Below are positions 54,544 through 63,092 of a stretch of DNA of 64,000 nucleotides, in pieces. The stretch is from Conexibacter sp. CPCC 206217. GTDB lineage: Bacteria > Actinomycetota > Thermoleophilia > Solirubrobacterales > Solirubrobacteraceae. A program made the position numbers and the translations under genes. Where the stretch lies: the NCBI RefSeq assembly GCF_030646165.1, contig NZ_JAUTDO010000007.1, positions 310,001 to 374,000 of the forward strand. Direction: 5' to 3'. Each line of letters begins with the position of its first letter. Within the stretch, counting starts at the first letter, position 1. Under the pieces are notes generated by a model. The model ran no database searches. It saw nothing but the letters and a program-made list of their open reading frames with translations, and was not told the origin of the DNA.

Positions 54544-55701
54544 CTACCCGCGCGGCAGCGCAGCGCTTCTCGGGACACCCGCCTCCAGCCACGTGACGGT
54601 CTCAGACGTGCCCTCGGCGAACGCTGCGCCGGTAATCGAGTCCGCGTCGACCGTGGCCAGCGTGACCGCTCTGCCGCCTGGGCGGCCGGCCTCGACGCGG
54701 GTTTCGTAGTCGTAGTGCTGCTCGTACATCCCGTTGGGGGCGATGAAACCGTTCGAGCGCGTCGTCACCAGCGGGAAGGCGAGTGCGCCGTCGTCGGCCA
54801 GCGCGAGCTGCGAGATGCGCATGGCGGCGGCTTGGTTGTCGTTCACGTACGTGAACGTCGTCGGCCGCGAGCTGTCGCGGCCGACGTCAGCGACCGAGAC
54901 CGACAGCTGGTCGTGGAAGGTGATGGTGTCCCCCGAGGCGGTGATCCATGCCACCCAGGTTCCGTTGACGACGACAGACCCGATAGAGCTACCGCCATAG
55001 CGGTAGTTGCTGACGGCGGTGAGCGCTCGCGGCCGGCCGGACGAGGTCAGGCAGGTGCGGATGTAGTGGTCGTCGTTGAAGCCGGTCAGCGCTTCCGACG
55101 GCGCGAAATCGGTCACCAGCAGCTCGTCGTCGCTTGCGAGGACTCTCTCGGCCGGCGCTGGCGCACAGGACGGCCGTGCGCCCGCCCCCAAGCGCATCTG
55201 CGCCTGCAGTCGCACCGTCTGGGCTCTCCCGCGGGTCCCGATGAGCGTGCAGTGGTTTGCGCGCGCCGCGACGTCGCGCGGCAGGCGCACGCGGACCGTG
55301 CGCGCCCCGCGTGCCACGTGCACCGCGCGCTGCGCCGGCGGGCTCGTGAACAGCGGCTGGATCGGCGCGTGCTCCCCCTCGTCGAATCCGTTGCCGACCG
55401 AGTCGCCGCAACGCGCCACCAGGCGCTGGCCGCCGCGCGGCAGTCTGCTCAGCGGTGCGCGCAGCGTGACCGTCAGCAGGCGGCCTTCGAGGCGGAAGCG
55501 CGCGCCGCCGCCGGCCATCGTGCCGGTCACCAGCGCGGCGGGCGCGGGTCTGGGGGCGGTCTTCCTGGCCTGTGCGGTGGTGACGATTCCCGCGGCTCCG
55601 CCAGCGCTGCTCTTGCCCTGCGCGGCGGCCGTGCCGGCCGCGATTCCCGCGGCTGACACGACGAGGAGACTCGCCAGCAGCATTCGTCCGTGAACTCTCA
55701 T
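54544..55701 (-). CDS. Exported protein of unknown function
   Basis: 385 residues with a signal peptide (about 1-28). The first half has GGGARFRLEGRLLTVTLRAPLSRLPRGG and an RTVRVRLPRDVA segment typical of secreted beta-sandwich proteins of this group. The second half has repeated strands with AVSNYRYGGSSIGSVVVNGTWVAWITAS, suggestive of a beta-propeller. Two or three cysteine pairs could form disulfides. I cannot name the family. Start is the ATG at 55701. Converges with efeB, 7 bp apart. Confidence 0.75.
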   Translation of the reverse strand: MRVHGRMLLASLLVVSAAGIAAGTAAAQGKSSAGGAAGIVTTAQARKTAPRPAPAALVTGTMAGGGARFRLEGRLLTVTLRAPLSRLPRGGQRLVARCGDSVGNGFDEGEHAPIQPLFTSPPAQRAVHVARGARTVRVRLPRDVAARANHCTLIGTRGRAQTVRLQAQMRLGAGARPSCAPAPAERVLASDDELLVTDFAPSEALTGFNDDHYIRTCLTSSGRPRALTAVSNYRYGGSSIGSVVVNGTWVAWITASGDTITFHDQLSVSVADVGRDSSRPTTFTYVNDNQAAAMRISQLALADDGALAFPLVTTRSNGFIAPNGMYEQHYDYETRVEAGRPGGRAVTLATVDADSITGAAFAEGTSETVTWLEAGVPRSAALPRG

Positions 55702-55739
55702 GCTGGATCAAACGCGCCGGCGGACACGTGGTTGCGACT

Positions 55740-55867
55740 ATGCGCGATGCCGCCGCCTGCTCGCCGCGCAGGTGGACGCTGACGCCGAGGCGGATCCGCA
55801 GGCGGCCGTCGTGTCGCAGCAGGCGTCTGCCGGCGCGCGTCAGCCGCAGCCGCTTGCGGCGCAGGCG
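55740..55867 (-). pseudogene. Probable relic of the 3' end of an exported-protein gene
   Basis: Directly after the menD stop, and in the same frame, the DNA encodes RLRRKRLRLTRAGRRLLR and then GRLRIRLGVSVHLRGE. That LTRAGRRxLRxxGRLRIRLxVxV pattern is what I know as the ending of many secreted proteins in this bacterial group. There is no start codon and no gene around it. It looks like a leftover of a deleted neighbour. Confidence 0.35.
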
Positions 55868-55870
55868 GCC

Positions 55871-57652
55871 CTACTTCGCGGCCAACGCTTCTGCCACGGC
55901 CGCCCACACGTGGCGGTGCAGAAGCACGTTCTCGTCGCGGTCGGTCGTCGCCTGCACGATCGTGACGCCGGCGCCCGGCCGCGTCGCGCGGGCCAGTTCG
56001 GCGCGCAGCTCCGCGGCGGTCGCGACGGGCACGTGGCGGGCGCCGTAGAGCTGCGCGGCGACGGCAAAGTCGAGGCCGTGCGGGGTCGCGATGTGGTGCT
56101 CGAAGTGGTCGCTCTGCGTCGCGACGGGGAGGAAGTGGAAGATGCCCCCGCCGTCGTTGTCGATCAGCACGATCGTCAGGTCGAGCTGCAGCCGCCGTGC
56201 CGACAGCAGCGCGCCGAGGTCGTACGCGAGCGTCACGTCGCCGATCAGCAGCACAACCGGACCGTCGCCCGCCGCCGCCGCGCCGAGCGCGGTCGCGACC
56301 GTCCCGTCGATTCCGTTCGCCCCGCGGTTGGAGAGGACCCGCGGCCCGTCGTCACGCGCCGGCAGGAACGTCTCGACGTCGCGGATCGGCATCGAGGCGG
56401 CGACGACGAGCGTTGCGCCCGCGTCGAGCGCGGCCGCGGCCTCGATCGCGACGAGCGGTTCGCTGAGCGTCGCGTCGCCGTCGGCGACCGCCTCAGCGCG
56501 GACGAGCCGCTTGGCGCCGCTCCCGATCGTCGCCGCGATCGCTCGGCCGGCCACTCCGTCGGCGACTCGCCACCGCTCGACCCACGTCGCGTCGCCGATG
56601 CCGGAGTGGTCGCGCGCGAACGCTGGGAGCGCCTCGTCCAGATCGCGCTCGAGCCGAGTGCTCACGACCGCGTCCGGGTCATGCCACGCGTGGTGCGGGT
56701 CGAGCGCGATCTGGGGGATCTTCGGATCGAGCCCTGCGAGCCAGCCGCGCAGCGGCTTCGACGTGGGCAGGTCACCGATCCGCAGCACGGCCTGCGGTGC
56801 GTCGAGCCCGGAGAGGAAGCCGGCGTCGCGCAGGAGGGCGTCGTAATGGGCGACGGCGTTGGGACCGCGCCGCGCCTGCGACAGCGGATCGGCGAGCAGG
56901 ACGTAGCCGATCGCCTCGGCGGCGGATGCGATCGCGAGGCCGATCGCTCGTCCACCGCCCGTCTGCCCCGCGACGATCACGCCGCGCCCGTGCGGCAGCG
57001 GCTCGATGCCGTCCAGGCTCGCGTCAGCGATCCGGCGGCCGCGCGCCACCCACGGCCGCCCGTCCGGCCGGCCCGGCAGCGGATCCTCTTGCGGCAGCGG
57101 CTCGCTCAGGACGAGCGGCTCGCGCAGCGGCATGTTCAGGTGCACGACGCCGGGGCGGCCGTCCTGGGCGGTCCAGACGGCGCGGCAGGCGAGCGTGCGC
57201 ATCCAGCGCAGCGCCGCGGGCGTCGCCTCGCCGACGACGCCGACCTCGGTGAACCACTTCGCCGCGCCGCCGTACAGCTTCAGCTGGTCGATCGTCTGGC
57301 CGGCGCCGACGTCCCGCAACTCCGGCGGGCGGTCGGAGGTCAGCACGATCAGCGGCACGCGCGCCTCGGCGGCCTCGATCACGGCGGGCGCCAGCTCGGC
57401 CGCTGCCGTCCCCGACGTGACGGTGATCGCGACCGGCCGCCCGGTCTGCTTCGCCAGCCCGAGCGCGAAGAAGCCGGAGACGCGCTCGTCGACGTGCGAC
57501 CACGAGCGCAGCCGCCGCTCGCGCGCGAGCGACAGCACGATCGGCGTCGAGCGCGAGCCGGGGGAGGTGCAGGCGTCGGTCACGCCGCAGCGCGCCAGCT
57601 CGTCGCAGAACGCGCGCAGGAGGAGGTAGGTGTCGGTGACGGTGGCGGTCAT
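55871..57652 (-). CDS. menD: SEPHCHC synthase
   Basis: ThDP-dependent enzyme joining isochorismate and 2-oxoglutarate in menaquinone synthesis. 593 residues: LLLRAFCDELARCGVTDACTSPGSRSTP, SHVDERVSGFFALGLAKQTGRPVAIT, TSGTAAAELAPAVIEAA, DRPPELRDVGAGQTIDQ, and the ThDP-binding LLIGDVTLAYDLGALL ... VLIDNDGGGIFHFLP. It diverges from menH with 86 bp between starts; no TAnnnT box lies close to its ATG. Confidence 0.94.
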   Translation of the reverse strand: MTATVTDTYLLLRAFCDELARCGVTDACTSPGSRSTPIVLSLARERRLRSWSHVDERVSGFFALGLAKQTGRPVAITVTSGTAAAELAPAVIEAAEARVPLIVLTSDRPPELRDVGAGQTIDQLKLYGGAAKWFTEVGVVGEATPAALRWMRTLACRAVWTAQDGRPGVVHLNMPLREPLVLSEPLPQEDPLPGRPDGRPWVARGRRIADASLDGIEPLPHGRGVIVAGQTGGGRAIGLAIASAAEAIGYVLLADPLSQARRGPNAVAHYDALLRDAGFLSGLDAPQAVLRIGDLPTSKPLRGWLAGLDPKIPQIALDPHHAWHDPDAVVSTRLERDLDEALPAFARDHSGIGDATWVERWRVADGVAGRAIAATIGSGAKRLVRAEAVADGDATLSEPLVAIEAAAALDAGATLVVAASMPIRDVETFLPARDDGPRVLSNRGANGIDGTVATALGAAAAGDGPVVLLIGDVTLAYDLGALLSARRLQLDLTIVLIDNDGGGIFHFLPVATQSDHFEHHIATPHGLDFAVAAQLYGARHVPVATAAELRAELARATRPGAGVTIVQATTDRDENVLLHRHVWAAVAEALAAK

Positions 57653-57725
57653 GCGGGGGCTCGCGGTGTGGTCGTCGCAGACCGCCGCGTCGGCGGCGAC
57701 AGGTGTCGGGCGGTCTCGGTCATGG

Positions 57726-57731
57726 CAGGAT
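57726..57731 (+). promoter_or_regulatory. -10-like element (CAGGAT) for menH
   Basis: CAGGAT ends 7 nt before the ATG at 57739, supporting that start over the upstream in-frame GTG at 57703. GCAGGA could alternatively act as a ribosome site. Confidence 0.35.
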
Positions 57732-57738
57732 CTCGCTG

Positions 57739-58458
57739 ATGGCGCCGCCGACGATCGTCCTGCTGCACGGCTTCACGCAGACCGGGCGCAGCTGGGATCC
57801 CGTCGTTGCGGCGATGGGCGAACGCTATCGCGCGCTCGCCCCGGACCTCCGCGGCCACGGCTCCGCGGCCGATGCGCGACCGGTCGACTTCGGCGCGATC
57901 GAGGCGGACGTGCTCGCGCTCGCACCCCGGCGCCTCGCCCTCGCCGGCTACTCGATGGGCGGCCGCATCGCGCTCGATCTCGCGCTCTCGCCGGAGGGGA
58001 TCGGTCGCATCGACCGCCTCACCCTGATCGGCGCCAGCCCCGGCCTGCGCACCGCGGGCGAGCGCGCCGCGCGTCGCGCGGCCGACGAGATCCTCGCGGA
58101 CCGGATCGAGGCCGAGGGGGTCGAGGCGTTCGCGCGCCGCTGGGCCGCGCAGCCGCTGTTCGCCGATCAGCCGCCCGCCGTCGCCGCCGCCGCGCACGCC
58201 GAGCGGCTGCGCAGCACGCCGGCGGGGCTCGCCGCCTCGCTGCGCGGCGTCGGGACCGGCGCGATGGAGCCGTTGTGGGAGCGGCTGGGGGAGCTGCGCG
58301 TGCCGGTCACGCTGATCGCCGGCGAGCGCGACGCGAAATTCCGCGCGCTCGCGGAGCAGATGGCCGCGCTGATCCCGGACGCGACGCTCCACGTCGTCGC
58401 GGGCGCCGGCCACGCGGTGCAGCTGGAGCAGCCGGAAGCGGTCGCCGCGCTGCTCTGA
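57739..58458 (+). CDS. menH: Alpha/beta-hydrolase, SHCHC synthase (MenH) type
   Basis: 239 residues: VLLHGFTQTGRSWDPV (oxyanion region), LAPDLRGHGSA, nucleophile elbow LALAGYSMGGRIALDLAL, an aspartate in LIAGERDAKFR and the histidine in VAGAGHAVQLEQPE complete the triad. MenH removes pyruvate from SEPHCHC, the product of MenD, and the two genes are adjacent and divergent, as is common in men clusters. A generic hydrolase cannot be excluded on sequence alone. Confidence 0.85.
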   Translation: MAPPTIVLLHGFTQTGRSWDPVVAAMGERYRALAPDLRGHGSAADARPVDFGAIEADVLALAPRRLALAGYSMGGRIALDLALSPEGIGRIDRLTLIGASPGLRTAGERAARRAADEILADRIEAEGVEAFARRWAAQPLFADQPPAVAAAAHAERLRSTPAGLAASLRGVGTGAMEPLWERLGELRVPVTLIAGERDAKFRALAEQMAALIPDATLHVVAGAGHAVQLEQPEAVAALL

Positions 58459-58550
58459 TCGGCGGTCGTGCACGGTCGCGCACGCCGAGCAGGGGATCGC
58501 GCGCGACCGCCGCCCGGCCGCTCCGGTCACCCCGCTGACAGCGATCGGCA

Positions 58551-58577
58551 GGAAACGGGAGCTTTCATCCCGGTTCC
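58551..58577. promoter_or_regulatory. Inverted repeat upstream of the ScyD-like gene
   Basis: GGAAACGGGA (58551-58560) and TCCCGGTTCC (58568-58577) pair at 9 of 10 positions over the 7-nt spacer GCTTTCA. It lies 26 bp before the -10 box, in the -35 region and beyond, where an activator or repressor could bind. Confidence 0.4.
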
Positions 58578-58602
58578 ATCCCACGTCCGAATCGCGCAGG
58601 CG

Positions 58603-58608
58603 TAGCGT
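58603..58608 (+). promoter_or_regulatory. -10 element (TAGCGT) for the ScyD-like gene
   Basis: TAGCGT ends 6 nt before the ATG, implying a leaderless transcript. Confidence 0.45.
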
Positions 58609-58614
58609 CGCGAG

Positions 58615-59724
58615 ATGACCCACACCACCTTCTGGTCTGGTCGTCTGAGACTGGGCCTTCTCACCGCGGCGACGGCCGCATTCGCGCTCCCGGCGGCCGC
58701 GGCGGCGGCGCCCAGACTCGCGGTCGTGGCGCGCGGGATCGACAACCCGCGCCAGGTCTCGCTCGCGCCCGACGGGTCGACGCTCTACGTCGCCTCAGCA
58801 GGCCGCGCGGGCAGAAGCTGCTTCGGCCCGAGAAGATCGCCGACCTGCTTCGGCTTCAGCGGCAGAATCGTCGGCGTCAACCCCGGCAGCGGCGCGAAGA
58901 GAACCGTCGCCAGCGGGCTGCTGTCGGTCGCCGGCCCGGACGGCACCTTCGCGACCGGGCCCGACGGCGTCTCCGCCGGTCCGGACGGCCGCGTCATGAC
59001 GGTCATCACGTCGGCCACGCCGAGAGAGATCGCCGGCGTCCCGAGACCTGCGCAGGCACAGGCGGGCGAGTTGTTCCGCGTGCTGCCGAGACCGCTGACC
59101 GACGTCGCCGCGATCGACAGCTTCGAGTGGAGACACAACTCCGACGGCGTCAGAGGCGATCTCAACTCCAACCCGTACGCGGTGCTCGCGCTCGAAGGCC
59201 GCGACGTCGTCGCGGACGCAGGCGCCAACGCCGTGTTGCAGGTGAGAGGCAGAAGCGTGAGCCTGCTCGCGGCGATCAAGGGACCGGGCAGAACGCAGCG
59301 CGTCCCGTCGTCGCTGGCGCTCGGGCCGGAGGGCGACATCTACGTCGGCGAGCTGGCCGAGGGCGCCGGCAACGGCGCCGCGCGCGTGCTCAGAATCCCC
59401 GCAAACGGCGGCAGACCGACTGTCTACGCGACCGGATTCACGACGGTCACCGGGATCGACTTCGGCCCCGACGGCTCGCTCTACGTGACCGAGCTGACGA
59501 CGAACACAAGAGCGAGAAGCGCGCCGGGTCGCGTCACGCGCGTCGCGCCGGACGGCAGAAGAACCAGCTACTCCGGCAGAGACCTGTTCTTCCCGCAGGG
59601 CGCAGCGGTCGCGCAGGACGGCAGCGTCTACGTCTCGGACTTCTCCGTGCTGCCGGCCAGCACACCGAGAAGAGGCCCGTTCGGCGGCGCCGGCGGCCAG
59701 CTCGTGAGGATCAGCGGCCTGTGA
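58615..59724 (+). CDS. Exported ScyD/ScyE-family beta-propeller protein
   Basis: 369 residues: signal peptide (about 1-32), then propeller blades with repeated SLAPDGSTLYVASAG, GPDGVSAGPDGRVM, ALGPEGDIYVGELAEG, DFGPDGSLYVTEL and VAQDGSVYVSDF. This fits the ScyD/ScyE family, named from a cyanobacterial scytonemin cluster; in other bacteria the role is unknown. By hand count about 24 of 36 arginines use AGA, the most extreme gene I checked. Leaderless-type promoter with an inverted repeat upstream. Confidence 0.82.
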   Translation: MTHTTFWSGRLRLGLLTAATAAFALPAAAAAAPRLAVVARGIDNPRQVSLAPDGSTLYVASAGRAGRSCFGPRRSPTCFGFSGRIVGVNPGSGAKRTVASGLLSVAGPDGTFATGPDGVSAGPDGRVMTVITSATPREIAGVPRPAQAQAGELFRVLPRPLTDVAAIDSFEWRHNSDGVRGDLNSNPYAVLALEGRDVVADAGANAVLQVRGRSVSLLAAIKGPGRTQRVPSSLALGPEGDIYVGELAEGAGNGAARVLRIPANGGRPTVYATGFTTVTGIDFGPDGSLYVTELTTNTRARSAPGRVTRVAPDGRRTSYSGRDLFFPQGAAVAQDGSVYVSDFSVLPASTPRRGPFGGAGGQLVRISGL

Positions 59725-59742
59725 GTGCGCCGTAGCACGTGA

Positions 59743-59770
59743 TTGACCCCGGTCATGTCACAGATATACG
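59743..59770 (+). promoter_or_regulatory. Sigma-70-type promoter of the MMPL gene
   Basis: TTGACC (59743-59748), 16 bp, TATACG (59765-59770). This is the best-matched -35/-10 pair in the window and predicts a leader of about 30 nt. Confidence 0.65.
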
Positions 59771-59817
59771 GTTCGTCCCCAAATTCGGACTCGGAGCGTG
59801 ACGTGACATGACCGGGG
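59747..59817. repeat. Perfect 15-bp inverted repeat bracketing the MMPL promoter and start codon
   Basis: CCCCGGTCATGTCAC (59747-59761) and GTGACATGACCGGGG (59803-59817) are perfect inverted copies 41 bp apart. The left arm overlaps the -35 and spacer; the right arm contains the ATG of the MMPL gene (59808-59810). Confidence 0.75.
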
Positions 59818-62081
59818 CTCTGTACCGGCTGGGCAGGTTCTGCGTGCGGTACCGCCTGGCAGTCGTGGTCGTGTGGGTCGCGATCGCGATCGGCCTGGTG
59901 ATCGGCGCGGGCGCGCTCGGCTCGAAGGCGAGCGACGACGTCAGCCTGCCCGGCACCGGCAGCCAGCAGGTGACCGACCTGCTGCAGCGCGGCTTCCCGT
60001 CGCAGGCCAACGGCTCCAGCCCGATCGTGCTGAAGGCCAGAGGTAGCGCCAGAGTCACCGACAGCAGATACGCCGACTCGATCGACAAGACGGTCAGCGA
60101 CCTGCAGAAGGACGAGTTCGTCGCGAAGGTCGTCAGCCCGCTCGACAGAGCCGGCGCCGGCCAGGTCTCCAGAGACGGCACCGTCGCCTACATCTCCGTC
60201 TTCCCGGATCGCAGCCTCGGCGACGTCACGATCGACGACGCCCAGGCGATCCTCGACAAGGCGGACCCGGCGAAGGCGGCCGGTCTGGAGGTCTCCGCGG
60301 GCGGCCCGCTCGGCTCGAAGCTGAGCAAGCCGGAGACGGAGCAGAGCGAGGTCGTCGGCCTCGCGATCGCGCTGATCGTGCTCGCGTTCACGTTCGGCTC
60401 GTTCGTCGCGATGGGGCTGCCGATCGTCTCGGCGCTGGTCGGTGTCTTCGCCGGCGTCTCGGGCATCACGCTGTTGACCCATCTGACGACCGTGCCGACC
60501 TCCGCCTCGACGCTCGCGATCATGCTCGGGCTCGGGGTCGGGATCGACTACGCGCTGTTCATCCTCACGACGCACCGAGAAACGCTGTCACGCGGGATGG
60601 GCGTGCACGAGTCAGTCGCGCGAGCGGTCGCGACCTCGGGTGGCGCGGTCCTGTTCGCCGGCTCGACCGTCGTGGTGGCGGTCTGCTCGCTCGCGGTCGC
60701 CGGGATCCCGCTCGTGACCGCGCTCGGCCTCACGACCGGCCTGATGGTCGCGATCGCGATCGTCTGCGCGCTCACGCTGCTGCCGGCGATACTCGCGCTC
60801 GTCGGCACGCGCGTGAACGCGCTGCCGCTGCCGGGCCGCAGACCGAACGCCGCCGTCGACGTCGGCAACAGCCGCTGGGCCAGATTCGCCGGCTGGATCA
60901 TGCACCACCCGATCGTCTCGATCGCGGTCGCGCTGGCGATCCTGATCCCGCTCGCGATCCCGGCCCTCTCGCTGCACCTGGGGCAGACCGATACCGCCGC
61001 GCTGCCGGAGGAGGAGACCGCGCGCCAGGCCTACGACGCGATCACGGACGGCTTCGGCGTCGGCGCCAACGGCCCGATCGTGATCGCCGCGAGACTGTCG
61101 AGACCGGCGCAGCCGGGCGACGCGGACCTGACGAGACTGCAGCAGGCGGTCGGCTCGAAGTCCGGCGTCGCCGCGGTCACGCCCGTCACGCTCGACGGCC
61201 CGGGGCAGATCGCGACGTTCAACGCGATCCCGAGAACGGCGCCGTCGGATCGCGCGACCGAGGACCTCGTCGACGACCTGCGCGACACGACGATCCCGGA
61301 CGCGACCAGATCGACCGACGTCAGCGCCTACGTCGGCGGCTCGACCGCCAGCTTCATCGACCTCGGCGAGGAGATCGCCGACACGCTGCCGGAGACGATC
61401 CTCGTGATCATCGCGCTCAGCTTCGTGCTGCTCGCGATCGCGTTCCGCTCGCTGCTGATCCCGCTGAAGGCGGCCGTGATGAACCTGCTCTCGATCGGCG
61501 CGGCCTACGGCGTCGTGGTGATGGTCTTCCAGTACGGCTGGTTCACGGGTCTCGTCGGCCTCCAAGGCGAGGTGCCGATCGTCAGCTACCTGCCGTTGCT
61601 GATGTTCGCCGGCCTGTTCGGGCTCTCGATGGACTACGAGGTGTTCCTGATGAGCCACGTGCAGGAGCACTACAAGGAGGGCCTCTCCCCGCGCGCGGCG
61701 ATCGTCAAGGGACTGGCGGAGAGCGCGAGAGTGATCACCGCCGCGGCCGCGATCATGGTCGCCGTCTTCGCCAGCTTCATCCTCAACGGCGACCCGACGA
61801 TCAAGCAGTTCGGCGTCGGGTTGTCGGTCGCGGTGATCATCGACGCGACGGTCGTGCGCTGCCTGCTGGTGCCCGCGGTGATGGCGCTGATGGGCAGAGC
61901 GGCGTGGTGGATCCCCGCCTGGCTGGACCGGATACTGCCGCGCATCAGCGTCGAGGGGCACGGCTACTTCAGAGACGACGAGCCCGGCGGCGGCGACGCC
62001 GGCGCGCCGCCGCCCACCCCGCCGAGCGCGCCGTCCGTTACGCCCGGACCCCGAGCCCCGGTCCCGTCGGAACCCGCATAG
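59808..62081 (+). CDS. MMPL-family RND transporter
   Basis: 757 residues with 12 predicted membrane segments in the usual 1+5+1+5 plan. First loop (about 38-185) is extracytoplasmic; LGLGVGIDYALFILTTHRE and LFGLSMDYEVFLMSHVQEHY are the paired motifs with charged residues for proton transport. A second loop lies at about 400-520. Family members export lipids, siderophores or drugs; the substrate here is unknown. The C-terminal ~45 residues are a Pro/Gly-rich tail overlapping menC on the other strand by 44 bp. Many arginines are AGA. Confidence 0.92.
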   Translation: MTGALYRLGRFCVRYRLAVVVVWVAIAIGLVIGAGALGSKASDDVSLPGTGSQQVTDLLQRGFPSQANGSSPIVLKARGSARVTDSRYADSIDKTVSDLQKDEFVAKVVSPLDRAGAGQVSRDGTVAYISVFPDRSLGDVTIDDAQAILDKADPAKAAGLEVSAGGPLGSKLSKPETEQSEVVGLAIALIVLAFTFGSFVAMGLPIVSALVGVFAGVSGITLLTHLTTVPTSASTLAIMLGLGVGIDYALFILTTHRETLSRGMGVHESVARAVATSGGAVLFAGSTVVVAVCSLAVAGIPLVTALGLTTGLMVAIAIVCALTLLPAILALVGTRVNALPLPGRRPNAAVDVGNSRWARFAGWIMHHPIVSIAVALAILIPLAIPALSLHLGQTDTAALPEEETARQAYDAITDGFGVGANGPIVIAARLSRPAQPGDADLTRLQQAVGSKSGVAAVTPVTLDGPGQIATFNAIPRTAPSDRATEDLVDDLRDTTIPDATRSTDVSAYVGGSTASFIDLGEEIADTLPETILVIIALSFVLLAIAFRSLLIPLKAAVMNLLSIGAAYGVVVMVFQYGWFTGLVGLQGEVPIVSYLPLLMFAGLFGLSMDYEVFLMSHVQEHYKEGLSPRAAIVKGLAESARVITAAAAIMVAVFASFILNGDPTIKQFGVGLSVAVIIDATVVRCLLVPAVMALMGRAAWWIPAWLDRILPRISVEGHGYFRDDEPGGGDAGAPPPTPPSAPSVTPGPRAPVPSEPA

Positions 62082-63069
62082 TCCCGTCGCGGACCGCCAG
62101 CACGGGGTCGACGTCGAGCCCGTCGAAGGCGTCGAGCGTCGCGAGCCCGCTCGCGACGCTCGGCTGCAGCGCAGCGGCGGCGTGCAGCGCGCCGGCGATC
62201 CCGAGCGGGCCGTCGAAGGTCGAGGCGAGGTAGACCTCGCTGCCGGCCGCGCGGGCGCGCGCGGCCGCCTCGATCAAGCCGGTGATGCCGCCGCAGCGGC
62301 TCAGCTTCAGACACACGAGACGCGTCGCGCCGGAGTCGATCGCGCCCGGCCCGACGGCGCTCTCGTCCATCGCGACGGCCAGTCCGGGCAGCGTCTCCTG
62401 CACGTCGCGCAGCGCCTCGACGCCGTGGATCGGCTCCTCGATCAGCTCGATCCCCGCGTCCTGGAAGGCGCGCAGCTGCGCGACCGCCTCGCGCGGCGTC
62501 TCCCAGGCGCCGTTGGCGTCCAGTCGCAGCAGCACCTCCGGTCCGACCGCTGCGCGCACGGCTGCCACGCGGCCGGCGTCGTCGCCGATCCCGGCCTTCA
62601 GCTTCAGGCAGCGGTGGCCGGCGGCGACGAGCGCGGCTGCCTCGGCGGCGGCGCCGGCGCGGTCGCTGGCGGAGACGAGCGCGTTGACCGCGATCGTCAT
62701 GCCGGCCTCGGCGCCCAGCAGCGAAGCGACCGGCGCTCTCACTCTGCGCCCCTCGCGGTCCCACAGCGCGAGGTCGATCGCGGCGATCGCCTGCGGCAGC
62801 ACCGCCGCCCCGCGGCACAGCTGCAGGATCTGCGCGCGCGGCAGTCCCTCCGACTCGCGCAGGACCGGGCGGCAGTCCTCCAGCGCGGCGTGCACGTCGT
62901 CGAGCGCGACGCCGTCGTAGGAGGTCAGCGGCGCGGCTTCGCCGGCGCCCGCGACGCCGTCGGCGCCGATGATCAGCACGTCCAGCAGCTCGCGCTCGGC
63001 GATCGTGCCGTGCGCGGTCCGCAGCGGCGTGCGCAGCGTCAAACGGCGAGGTGCGATCGCGAGGCGCAT
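62038..63069 (-). CDS. menC: o-Succinylbenzoate synthase (enolase superfamily)
   Basis: Dehydrates SHCHC to succinylbenzoate in menaquinone synthesis. 343 residues: capping domain (about 1-100; LTLRTPLRTAHGTIAERE), then the barrel with KLKAG (acid/base Lys), LLRLDANGAW, ELIEEPIHG, VAMDESAVG for the metal ligands and CLKLSRCGG for the second Lys. Related dipeptide epimerases share these motifs, but the neighbouring menA supports MenC. The frame extends to 63666 over menA; the ATG at 63069 is the natural start. Confidence 0.88.
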   Translation of the reverse strand: MRLAIAPRRLTLRTPLRTAHGTIAERELLDVLIIGADGVAGAGEAAPLTSYDGVALDDVHAALEDCRPVLRESEGLPRAQILQLCRGAAVLPQAIAAIDLALWDREGRRVRAPVASLLGAEAGMTIAVNALVSASDRAGAAAEAAALVAAGHRCLKLKAGIGDDAGRVAAVRAAVGPEVLLRLDANGAWETPREAVAQLRAFQDAGIELIEEPIHGVEALRDVQETLPGLAVAMDESAVGPGAIDSGATRLVCLKLSRCGGITGLIEAAARARAAGSEVYLASTFDGPLGIAGALHAAAALQPSVASGLATLDAFDGLDVDPVLAVRDGTMRVPTGPGLGVRA

Positions 63070-63092
63070 GTGCTCGATCGCCGCCGTTCGTC

